Translations under genes and position numbers: made by a program
Part shown: positions 1 to 6,339 of the stretch, piece by piece
How positions within the stretch are numbered: position 1 is the stretch's first letter
Layout of the letters: each line of letters starts with the position of its first letter
Assembly (NCBI GenBank): GCA_016209245.1
Contig: JACQWN010000544.1
Coordinates: 1 to 9,132, forward strand
DNA: 9,132 nt
Reading direction: 5' to 3'
DNA from: Bacteroidia bacterium
GTDB taxonomy: Bacteria; Bacteroidota; Bacteroidia; Bacteroidales; BM523
The notes under the pieces: model-generated
What the model saw: only the letters and a program-made list of their open reading frames with translations
Told to the model about the DNA's origin: nothing
Database searches by the model: none

Positions 1-58
1 CTAAAAGCACTGCCATTAATAAAGGCAGTAGCTCCGATTATGATGACCTTGCGGGTCA
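1..58 (+). repeat. BIME-like repeat, copy 1 (cut by window edge)
   Basis: This is the right-hand part of the 78-bp palindromic element seen complete at 818-895. It ends in an exact core TGACCTTGCGGGTCA at 44-58, which can fold as a 5-bp hairpin (TGACC/GGTCA, loop TTGCG). The preceding arm carries ACTGCC (9-14) and GGCAGT (24-29), an inner inverted repeat also found in degraded form in the other copies. The first 20 or so bases of the element would lie left of the window. It lies upstream of the RAYT gene, the position expected for REP sequences recognised by such transposases. Confidence 0.8.
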
Positions 59-67
59 GGATAATAA

Positions 68-94
68 CTTCGCCAAAGGCGACCTTGCGGGTCA
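68..94 (+). repeat. BIME-like repeat, internally deleted copy 2
   Basis: The core CGACCTTGCGGGTCA at 80-94 differs from the consensus by one base. It is joined directly to CTTCGCCAAAGGC, which resembles the CTCACCAAAGGC segment of the left half of the full element at 818-895. The central part (GGCAGTGACTCCGATTACGG in other copies) is missing, so this looks like a unit collapsed by internal deletion. It sits about 75 bp before the RAYT start codon. Confidence 0.65.
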
Positions 95-134
95 GCTAAG
101 TCGGTTAGCCGATATAAATAATTTCATTTTTCTT

Positions 135-142
135 TATATTTG
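135..142 (+). promoter_or_regulatory. Bacteroidota -7 promoter box for the RAYT gene
   Basis: TATATTTG is an exact match to the Bacteroidota -7 consensus TAnnTTTG. It lies 27 bp before the ATG at 170, leaving room for a short leader. No convincing -33 element was found upstream. The box overlaps the in-frame TTG at 140, which argues against using that codon as the start. Confidence 0.5.
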
Positions 143-169
143 CCGCCGGATGTTAAGAACAATAAAAAA

Positions 170-802
170 ATGGGCAATATAAGAGAACCTCTGTATCCTG
201 ATGTGTACTATCATATTTACAATCATGGAAATGCTAAAGACGATATTTTTATTTTTCAGTCTGATTACTATCTCTTTCTTAAAAAATATATGAGGTATAT
301 AAATCCAATCGCCGATACATATTGTTATTGTCTTATGCCAAATCATTTTCACTTTTTACTAAAAATAAAACCTCCTGATGAGATATTGCAGATATACAAA
401 ACCAAATATCCGGCGAAACAAATAATTTCCAGCCCAAATATGGTAAATAATAGTAGCGGAATTATTTTGGCGACTTTTATTTCGAAACAGTTTGCAGATT
501 TTTTTAACTCCTATTCCAAATCATTTAACAAGATACATAACAGACGAGGTAGTTTGTTTCTGGATAATTTCAAGCGAAAGCCTGTTATCGGGAATGACTA
601 TCTTATCAAAATGGTCCATTATATTCATTATAATCCTGTATCTCATGGCTTTGTTGATGAAATAACAGAATGGAAATTTTCGTCTTACAATATTATATTG
701 TCAACTGTGCCTACGTTTTTAAAACGAAACGATGTCGTCGGATGGTTTGAAAATCTGGAAAATTTTGTTTCATATCATAAAAGAAAACCTGAGGAGTTAT
801 GA
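170..802 (+). CDS. REP-associated tyrosine transposase (RAYT, Y1_Tnp/IS200-like HUH family)
   Basis: This 210-residue protein is a single-domain HUH endonuclease of the REP-associated type. The HUH metal-binding motif is His59-Phe-His61 in MPNHFHFLL. Two RAYT hallmarks follow: YIHYNPVSHG at 151-160 (usual form YIHxNPVxxG) and WKFSSY at 168-173. The likely nucleophile is Tyr115, in FFNSYSKSFN, before NRRGSLF at 124-130. In the family this tyrosine nicks single-stranded REP DNA and the enzymes are thought to disperse REP/BIME sequences. The frame is open from a TTG at 140, but that codon lies in the -7 box, so ATG 170 is chosen. No frameshift is seen and all core motifs are present, so the gene looks intact. 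Palindromic repeats flank it on both sides (1-94 and 818-932), and the same repeats occur inside the ABC transporter gene. It is convergent with that transporter gene. Activity itself is not shown by the sequence. Confidence 0.9.
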   Translation: MGNIREPLYPDVYYHIYNHGNAKDDIFIFQSDYYLFLKKYMRYINPIADTYCYCLMPNHFHFLLKIKPPDEILQIYKTKYPAKQIISSPNMVNNSSGIILATFISKQFADFFNSYSKSFNKIHNRRGSLFLDNFKRKPVIGNDYLIKMVHYIHYNPVSHGFVDEITEWKFSSYNIILSTVPTFLKRNDVVGWFENLENFVSYHKRKPEEL

Positions 803-817
803 TTTTGTCAACCTGGC

Positions 818-895
818 TGACCCGCAAGGTCACCTCACCAAAGGCAATGCCATTAGAAAAGGCAGTGACTCCGAATGCGGTGACCTTGCGGGTCA
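818..895 (+). repeat. BIME-like 78-bp palindromic element, complete copy 3
   Basis: The element starts with TGACCCGCAAGGTCA (818-832) and ends with its exact reverse complement TGACCTTGCGGGTCA (881-895), giving perfect 15-bp terminal inverted repeats. Each end is itself a small hairpin. The interior holds AATGCC and GGCAGT, an imperfect inner inverted repeat. Counted by hand, 68 of 78 positions match the copy in the ABC transporter gene (3508-3585, opposite strand). The arrangement, two facing REP-like units, is that of a BIME. It begins 16 bp after the RAYT stop codon. GTCAACCTGG just before it resembles the spacer GTCAACCAGG after copy 5, suggesting remnants of a longer array. Confidence 0.85.
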
Positions 896-896
896 A

Positions 897-932
897 TGGC
901 AGGAGCGCTGATTACGGTAACCTTGCGGGTCG
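897..932 (+). repeat. BIME-like half element, copy 4, overlapping the ABC gene 3' end
   Basis: TAACCTTGCGGGTCG at 918-932 differs from the core by two bases. It is preceded by an arm (TGGCAGGAGCGCTGATTACGG) resembling GGCAGTGACTCCGATTACGG of the full element. Only one half unit is present. Read on the minus strand it encodes the last residues of the ABC transporter, and its GATTACGG arm supplies the TAA stop at 912-914. Confidence 0.75.
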
Positions 933-3900
933 GCGAAAATCAATTATCTTTCTCAGCACATCATAAACAAGCATAAAATATAAAACAATCGACATAAGCC
1001 AGATAACTCCCAGATTAAAATTAAAAGTATCAAATTGCTTCCCGAATAAAAATTTTACCGGCGCATAGAAATGAGCCCTGCCAAAATTTAATTCAGGATA
1101 TGTATAAACAGGATTGTTTTTAGAAATTAATCTGTCGCCGGTTTCAAGTATTTTTTTTAATTCAGTCCTGTTAAGAACCATATCAGCCAAACCGGTATTG
1201 TAATAATCCTGCTTAAGCTGATTTACTCCGTCTTTACCAAGTTGTGCAATTAACTGATTTATTTTTTCATCCGCTTTTGAACCTGCTTCCCGTGATTTCC
1301 TTGCAAAATAGGACGCCAGCGAATTAAGATATTCTTTTATTGAATCAGCAGTTTCATCATTAAACACCTTTTTTGACAATAATTTTTCAATATTATTAAA
1401 ATCATTTACAGGTGCAATTTCCTGCAAACGGCTGATTTCATTTTTCAGAATATTGAAGTTCCGGTCTTTCTCCTCAGGATTTTTGTTCTGATAACTGTAA
1501 ACAATATTTTCATCAACTTTTGTGAGTAAACCGGGAATCAGCAAAGACGAAAAAAAGGAATAACAGGATTTTTCTCTTTCCAAATCAAAAAAATTTTTCT
1601 GGTATTTATTATTTTTAAATTGTTCGACAGCCAGCGCCTCATAAGCCCAGCGCGATATCATTATATCGCCAATGAAAGAGACATATTTCTCTGAAGCAAG
1701 CGATTTATGAAGGTCATCAAATTTTACAATGACGCCGCCAAGCAATAACTGCGGCACAAGAAGAAACGGAATGGAAATATATGCGGTAATAACTGAATTT
1801 AAGCCGGCCGAAATATTTAATCCCAGCATATTTGCAGCGCACGAAGCGGAAAACAGAACCAGCCAGTAACCGGCAGTCATTCCTTTGATTTCAAGAATAT
1901 TATTGCCGATTATTACGAATGACAGCGTTTGTACAGCCGACAGAATAAATAAAAATAAAATTTTTGAATTCAGATAAGCGAACCGGCTAAGATTCAAGAA
2001 CGATTCCCGCTGAAGAATTTTCTTATCTTTGATAATTTCTTCGGCGCTGACAGCTAATCCCATGAACAGTGCAACAACGATGCACATAAATATATATGCC
2101 GGTAAATTTTTATTCTGACTGAAAATATATCCTTCATCGGTTGTATATTTTGTAAAATACCCTAAAATAAAAGCCAATACCGGCGCTTCTAGCAAATTAA
2201 TCAGCAGATACTGCCTGTTCGTGATTTTCGATAAAAAATTACGTATGCTGAATATTATGAACTGCCTGAATTTATTTGGAATTTTGAAAGAACCGGCAGG
2301 CAATTCCTTTATATATTCTTTTTTTTCAAATTTCATTTCTATTTCTTCCAGAAAAAGATAATGCCATTGTTTCGGTGTAATTTTCCTTGTATCCGTAACC
2401 TTTCCGTATTCATCAATCATTTTTGATTCAATAATCTGCAGAATCTGCTCGGGTTCTACATTACCGCATGTCCGGCATTCGCTTTCACTGGCATTGATGT
2501 GTTCGCTTATTCTTTTAAAATACACTATTGCATCAACGGGATTTCCAGTATAAACAGGGAAACCGCCTTTATCTAAAATCCATAATTTGTCAAACAACTT
2601 GAATATTTCCGATGATGGCTGATGAATATTTACAATTACCAGCTTTCCGCTTCTCGCCTGTTCTTTCAGCAATAGCATCACTTTTTCCGAGTCCATTGAC
2701 GATAAGCCGGAGGTCGGCTCATCGGCGAATAATATTGCCGGTTCCCTGATTAATTCCAGTGCTATATTCAATCTTTTACGCTGACCGCCGCTGATGAATT
2801 TGTTTAAAGGGCTTCCGACTTTTAAATTTTTTATTTCGCTCAAACCTAAATCTGACAGCACTCTGTTTACATTTTCTTTTAATTGTTCCCCGGTGAAGTT
2901 GCTGAAACAAAGTTTAGCATTGTAAAACAGATTTTGATAAACCGTGAGCTCTTCGAATAACAAATCATCCTGCGGAACAAAACCGATTATGCCTTTTATT
3001 TTTTCCTGGACCTGTCTGACATCGCATCCATTGATTAAAATTTTACCGCTATGCGGTTGCAGCTTCCCGCTCAGGATATTCAGCAGAGTGGTTTTCCCTG
3101 CACCGCTTCCCCCCATAATGCCGATTAATTGCCCCGACTCTTCTGAAAAGGTGAATTTATGAAGCCCATTTTCACTGTTTTTGAACCTGAATTCAATTTC
3201 CTCGCCTGTAAACACAAGCCCGGTTTTACTGACAGAAGCTGAAAATTTATTAACAATATCGTTATAATATACGGGAGTTATTCTCAACCCCTTAATTATT
3301 GAACCGTTGTCTAATATATAAAATTTGCATGGTATTATATTGTTGCTTTCAATATAAAGGGTATCATTGCCCAAATAGCGAAAAATAAATGTGTTAATCG
3401 TTTTTATATGGAGAACAACTATTTCTCCATTTAAATGTTCCTTGAATAAATGTTTATAGTCGGCTTTAGCGGAAGGATATTTTTTACTGATGACTAAAAA
3501 ATCTGTTTGACCCGCAAGGTCGCCGTAATCGGAGTCACTGCCTCTGTTAACAGCACTGCCTTTGGTGAGTTGACCTTGCGGGTCAACCAGGAGATGACCT
3601 AACGGGTCGAAAATAAACGCTTTTATATTTTCAAATTCCTGTTTGACGATGTTAAGATATTCCGCTGCAATGCTGACAAGCTCCAATTCTTCTTTTTCGG
3701 TTTTATCGGCATTAATAAATTCCAGGATACGAAGTAAAATAATTGTTCTTTCCTTTTGAGAGAGCTCTTTATTTATGTGCTGGCAAATGTTTTTTATCCT
3801 GTCAATGATAAGACCTGTTTCACCGTTTTTATCTTTTATTTCCTGATGATACTGTACTAAAAACAGGTCGAATATTTTCAGATATTCATTAGCAATTTCG

Positions 3901-4025
3901 GAAGCAAGGTAATGCTTCAGATATGATTCAATAATTGCTTTGCTTGCTGCAACCGGCTGGTCTTTTTTTGCCATCGAAAAAATGGCGAATAATTGCATTA
4001 AAGCATTGAGGATTGATTCTCTCAT
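912..4025 (-). CDS. ABC transporter, ABCG-like ATPase-permease with long N-terminal extension
   Basis: This 1037-residue protein joins an ATPase to a membrane domain in ABCG order. Residues 1-130 are helical and resemble a TerB-like domain. Residues about 175-255 look beta-rich, possibly FHA-like (inferred from pattern only). The ATPase has Walker A GGSGAGKT (305-312), Q-loop PQDD (351-354), signature ISGGQRKRL (411-419), Walker B ILFADEP (431-437) and the H-loop NIHQP (466-470). About six membrane segments follow, near 606-624, 641-661, 686-708, 719-741, 745-767 and 1003-1024, with a large loop at 768-1002. Such proteins are inner-membrane exporters; the substrate cannot be read from the sequence. 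Two features are odd. Residues 140-173 are encoded by a palindromic repeat, and the C-terminal PARLP plus the stop codon come from another copy. No frameshift is seen. It follows the ATPase gene at 4077-5189 by 51 bp on the same strand. A possible terminator lies between them, and I found no TAnnTTTG box before it. Confidence 0.93.
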   Translation of the reverse strand: MRESILNALMQLFAIFSMAKKDQPVAASKAIIESYLKHYLASEIANEYLKIFDLFLVQYHQEIKDKNGETGLIIDRIKNICQHINKELSQKERTIILLRILEFINADKTEKEELELVSIAAEYLNIVKQEFENIKAFIFDPLGHLLVDPQGQLTKGSAVNRGSDSDYGDLAGQTDFLVISKKYPSAKADYKHLFKEHLNGEIVVLHIKTINTFIFRYLGNDTLYIESNNIIPCKFYILDNGSIIKGLRITPVYYNDIVNKFSASVSKTGLVFTGEEIEFRFKNSENGLHKFTFSEESGQLIGIMGGSGAGKTTLLNILSGKLQPHSGKILINGCDVRQVQEKIKGIIGFVPQDDLLFEELTVYQNLFYNAKLCFSNFTGEQLKENVNRVLSDLGLSEIKNLKVGSPLNKFISGGQRKRLNIALELIREPAILFADEPTSGLSSMDSEKVMLLLKEQARSGKLVIVNIHQPSSEIFKLFDKLWILDKGGFPVYTGNPVDAIVYFKRISEHINASESECRTCGNVEPEQILQIIESKMIDEYGKVTDTRKITPKQWHYLFLEEIEMKFEKKEYIKELPAGSFKIPNKFRQFIIFSIRNFLSKITNRQYLLINLLEAPVLAFILGYFTKYTTDEGYIFSQNKNLPAYIFMCIVVALFMGLAVSAEEIIKDKKILQRESFLNLSRFAYLNSKILFLFILSAVQTLSFVIIGNNILEIKGMTAGYWLVLFSASCAANMLGLNISAGLNSVITAYISIPFLLVPQLLLGGVIVKFDDLHKSLASEKYVSFIGDIMISRWAYEALAVEQFKNNKYQKNFFDLEREKSCYSFFSSLLIPGLLTKVDENIVYSYQNKNPEEKDRNFNILKNEISRLQEIAPVNDFNNIEKLLSKKVFNDETADSIKEYLNSLASYFARKSREAGSKADEKINQLIAQLGKDGVNQLKQDYYNTGLADMVLNRTELKKILETGDRLISKNNPVYTYPELNFGRAHFYAPVKFLFGKQFDTFNFNLGVIWLMSIVLYFMLVYDVLRKIIDFRRPARLP
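3508..3585 (-). repeat. BIME-like 78-bp palindromic element, complete copy 5, inside the ABC gene
   Basis: The ends are TGACCCGCAAGGTCG (3508-3522) and TGACCTTGCGGGTCA (3571-3585), inverted repeats matching at 14 of 15 positions. On the minus strand the element aligns without gaps to the copy at 818-895, with about 10 differences in 78. Its centre holds the perfect palindrome CTGTTAACAG (3544-3553), which is absent from copy 3. Seventy-eight is a multiple of three, and the element is read by the transporter in a stop-free frame (translated pieces DPQGQ and GDLAGQ). Confidence 0.85.
3586..3609 (-). repeat. BIME-like partial element, copy 6, inside the ABC gene
   Basis: TGACCTAACGGGTCG at 3595-3609 is a diverged core with three mismatches to the consensus. 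It still keeps the TGACC/GGTC pairing. It is separated from copy 5 by a short spacer (ACCAGGAGA). On the minus strand it is translated as DPLG. Together copies 5 and 6 make a 102-bp, 34-codon block in the transporter gene. Confidence 0.65.
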
Positions 4026-4034
4026 TGTCGGGTA

Positions 4035-4078
4035 AAATAAAAAACAGGACGGCTTATGTATGGTACGGGTATCGTCCT
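4035..4078 (-). terminator. Possible rho-independent terminator after the ATPase gene
   Basis: On the minus strand AGGACG (4078-4073) can pair with CGTCCT (4051-4046), and the tract GTTTTTTATTTT follows at once. The stem begins inside the stop codon of the ATPase gene. The loop is long (21 bases) and the stem only 6 bp, so strength is doubtful. If it works it separates the ATPase transcript from that of the ABC transporter. Confidence 0.35.
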
Positions 4079-5189
4079 ATATATTTCTTTTAACATATTC
4101 ATCAAAAAAAGGATCTGTAATACTGTAACTCCCCTTGCTTATCTTTTTTATAATACCTTTAGTTAAAAGGGTTTTTAAAGACCTCGTGACATTTATTTTA
4201 TTATTATTTGAATATATTTTTTCTTGCCTTGATGCTATTCTAAGCAGAATATCAAGTTGTGCAGGCGTGTTTTTCAACTCTTCCCATAACTTTTCAAAAT
4301 ATGTTTTTTCCGATATAAGCGCCTCTTCATATCCAATATTAACGTCAGAAGTTTCTATTATATTTTTTTCACCTTTAAATAAGTAATGAATTGAACGGCA
4401 AAGCAGTTGGGTATAATATGGATGTCCTTTGGTTTTTTCAAGAATTAATTTTACAGCATTATCTTTTATCAGGAAATTGTCTTCTTTAAATTTATTTTTT
4501 ATATATGGAGTAAAATCCGATGAAGCGATTTCACCCAAATTAATAATTTTACAGAACTTATAAAAGGCACTTTTTTTTGCTGCGAATAGTTCATTCATTA
4601 TGCTTTCATAACTTCCTGCAAAAAGATATGAAACATTTTCATGCAGTTGAAATTTCCCTCTCATCAATTTTATTAAAGCATTCCCATCAAACTTAGCAAC
4701 ATCGCCAAATTCGTCAAAAAAAATACAAATATTTTTTTTCTCTTTTTTTCCGAAATTTTCAGGAAAATCTAATGATGTTTCAAGCAGTTCATCAATATTT
4801 GTATCAGATTCAGAAAATTTTAATATAAATTCATAATTCTCGACTATTTGTTTAAATTCTATTCTCTTAAAGATATCTGATATGCTGGTTTTTATTTTTT
4901 TTATAAAGTTTTTTACTTTTTTATTTTCTAAAGTTTTTTCTACTATACATTCAGCTAACCTTCTTTTATTGGTGATAGTAAACAGGTCTATGCTTGTTGT
5001 AAAAAAACCTTTTTTTTGCAGTTCTGCTAAAACGGTCAATGCTAAAGAAGTTTTGCCAAACCTCCTTGGAGCAATTAATACTACACTTTGACCGTTTTGT
5101 AAAAGATATTTAATTTCTTTCAATTCTTGTTTTCTGCCAACAAAATCATTTGCAGTAACCGGTACGCCTGTGATAAATAATTTTCTCAT
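4077..5189 (-). CDS. ATPase of the ATPase_2 (archaeal-type P-loop/STAND-like) family
   Basis: This is a 370-residue soluble P-loop ATPase. The start MRKLFITGVPVTANDFVGR is typical of the family, in which the FVGR box leads into the P-loop. Walker A is APRRFGKTS (40-48) and Walker B is ICIFFDEFG (154-162). SYLFAGS at 187-193 fits a sensor strand, and GHPYYTQLLC (255-264) is the characteristic motif after the ATPase core. Residues from about 305 to 366 look like a winged-helix domain (QLDILLRIAS to GSYSITDPFFDEYV), often used for DNA or partner binding. The cellular role of these proteins is mostly unknown; some accompany mobile or defence loci. The gene has many long A/T runs and looks more AT-rich than the adjoining transporter gene, though this was judged by eye. 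No TAnnTTTG promoter was found in the 242 bp upstream. Confidence 0.85.
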   Translation of the reverse strand: MRKLFITGVPVTANDFVGRKQELKEIKYLLQNGQSVVLIAPRRFGKTSLALTVLAELQKKGFFTTSIDLFTITNKRRLAECIVEKTLENKKVKNFIKKIKTSISDIFKRIEFKQIVENYEFILKFSESDTNIDELLETSLDFPENFGKKEKKNICIFFDEFGDVAKFDGNALIKLMRGKFQLHENVSYLFAGSYESIMNELFAAKKSAFYKFCKIINLGEIASSDFTPYIKNKFKEDNFLIKDNAVKLILEKTKGHPYYTQLLCRSIHYLFKGEKNIIETSDVNIGYEEALISEKTYFEKLWEELKNTPAQLDILLRIASRQEKIYSNNNKINVTRSLKTLLTKGIIKKISKGSYSITDPFFDEYVKRNI

Positions 5190-5241
5190 TTAATTCAGAA
5201 TTGATTTAACCTCTTCAACTATTCTCATTCCTGTGTTTTTT

Positions 5242-5353
5242 ACCACATGGACACATAGAGCACATAACAATTTTACATAGAATCAAATAGTTCGGCTTAT
5301 GCTCACTACAAGTCTATGTGCTTTCCCTTTGTGAACTATGTGCCTACTGTGGT
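5242..5353. repeat. Inverted-repeat element with ~40-bp arms (non-coding)
   Basis: The left arm (5242-5281) begins ACCACATGGACACATAG. The right arm (5313-5353) ends CTATGTGCCTACTGTGGT, roughly its reverse complement; the arms align over about 40 bp with a one-base gap and scattered mismatches. The central 31 bp has no obvious structure. Within each arm CACATAG-like units recur. Similar ACCACA..GACACATAG repeats are, from memory, common between genes in Bacteroidota and other bacteria. The element occupies the middle of the 242-bp gap between the ATPase gene start (5189) and the lipoprotein gene end (5432). I see no gene in the rest of that gap. As RNA it could fold into a long hairpin. Confidence 0.7.
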
Positions 5354-5431
5354 TCAAATAATTTTGATTTTGTTTTTATCTCAACACATAATTCGCATTA
5401 GTAATAATTTGTAGAATATAATTTTTTACCT

Positions 5432-6259
5432 TTACTCAATAATCTTATCTCTCATCGGTTCAATAATTTTTACTATTTGTTCCAGTTGTTCTTTTGTTAA
5501 AGTTGTTCCGACATTATCGTATATTTCTTTCAATTTACTTATCTCATCATATATTTCATTAATATCTTTATCATCTTTATTTTTTCCCAGAATATCAAGA
5601 AATTTAAAATATGTATCCTTTTGTCCGGCAATGATTTTGATGATTTCTTCATTTTTCTTTGCTGTTATTGCAAGTTGAGCGCACAGGTGCAAGCCTTCGA
5701 GCCAGCTTCCTGCAATTATCAAAATTGACAGATTGCCTTTATTATTCAGGTTCAAAAATTTGTAGGTATCATAAAACGATTCGGTAATAATATTTATTAA
5801 AGAATCCTTATTCTCAATATTTTTTTCGATATTTTCAAGATATGTTTCATTAAAAGGGGATTTAATTTCCAGTTCATCCATAAGTTTTTTTGAAGCGGAT
5901 AAATAAAGCATGGTTTTATCTTTTTTGTGATAGGTGCTTGAATAGCTTATATCCGCTCCATAGATGCCTAAATTTAATGCTTTGCTTTTTTCCGTGAGAT
6001 ATTTTTCTGCATTTTCAGGCGGGTTTGAAATAAAAAAGATATATGGAGCGCTTGCATCATTAAGCATTTTGGTCACTTCAAAAGGGGTAGGCAATGGATA
6101 CAGAGCCTCTTTCATTTCATTTTTAATATCTTCTTTTTCATCAGGTATGTCAATAATATCCTGAACATTGACCTTTTCCGGTTGATTTTTACAACCATAA
6201 AATAATACCAAAACAAAAGCAAATAATGCTAAACCATAACTAATATTTATTGTTCTCAT
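5432..6259 (-). CDS. Predicted lipoprotein of unknown function
   Basis: This is a 275-residue protein from ATG 6257-6259. The N-terminus has a short basic start (MRTINISYG), a hydrophobic stretch (LALFAFVLVLF) and then Cys23 in FYGCKN. That fits a lipoprotein signal with an imperfect lipobox, so the mature protein should be lipid-anchored facing the periplasm. The frame stays open 18 codons further upstream, but that extension runs through the promoter and would bury the signal peptide. The mature part is mainly helical, with the segments ALYPLPTPFEV (52-62), LNLGIYGADISYSSTY (95-110) and AGSWLEGLHL (183-192). I believe it belongs to a conserved Bacteroidota lipoprotein group, but I cannot name a function and see no catalytic motif. 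It is transcribed divergently from the gene at 6340. Confidence 0.75.
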   Translation of the reverse strand: MRTINISYGLALFAFVLVLFYGCKNQPEKVNVQDIIDIPDEKEDIKNEMKEALYPLPTPFEVTKMLNDASAPYIFFISNPPENAEKYLTEKSKALNLGIYGADISYSSTYHKKDKTMLYLSASKKLMDELEIKSPFNETYLENIEKNIENKDSLINIITESFYDTYKFLNLNNKGNLSILIIAGSWLEGLHLCAQLAITAKKNEEIIKIIAGQKDTYFKFLDILGKNKDDKDINEIYDEISKLKEIYDNVGTTLTKEQLEQIVKIIEPMRDKIIE

Positions 6260-6284
6260 AAAATTAAATTTAAAAATTATTTTA

Positions 6285-6292
6285 CAAAAGTA
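6285..6292 (-). promoter_or_regulatory. -7 promoter box for the lipoprotein gene
   Basis: Read on the minus strand this is TACTTTTG, an exact TAnnTTTG match. It lies 25 bp before the start codon at 6259, which supports that start over the upstream one. It is back-to-back with the plus-strand box at 6302-6309. Confidence 0.5.
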
Positions 6293-6301
6293 TAAATTTT
6301 T

Positions 6302-6309
6302 TATATTTG
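6302..6309 (+). promoter_or_regulatory. -7 promoter box for the gene at 6340
   Basis: TATATTTG matches TAnnTTTG exactly and lies 30 bp before ATG 6340. The in-frame TTG at 6307 falls inside this box, which argues against a start there. Only nine bases separate it from the divergent box at 6285-6292. Confidence 0.55.
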
Positions 6310-6339
6310 TCATGTTTTTTATCTAAAATTTTTGAACCT

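Noticed and set aside
140..169. TTG-initiated N-terminal extension of the RAYT
   Set aside because: The TTG lies in the -7 promoter box TATATTTG, and the extra residues do not match the usual short RAYT N-terminus. ATG 170 fits better.
711..896. Open reading frame of 61 codons on the minus strand between the RAYT and ABC genes
   Set aside because: It is made mostly of the 78-bp palindromic element and the end of the RAYT gene in antisense. The element is open in several frames, so this is a by-product.
818..932. Reading the clustered hairpins as a CRISPR array
   Set aside because: The cores alternate in orientation, spacing is irregular, and the sequences between cores are shared among copies rather than unique spacers.
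2944..3162. 72-codon plus-strand frame inside the ABC transporter
   Set aside because: It is antisense to the Walker A region of a well-supported gene and has no independent support.
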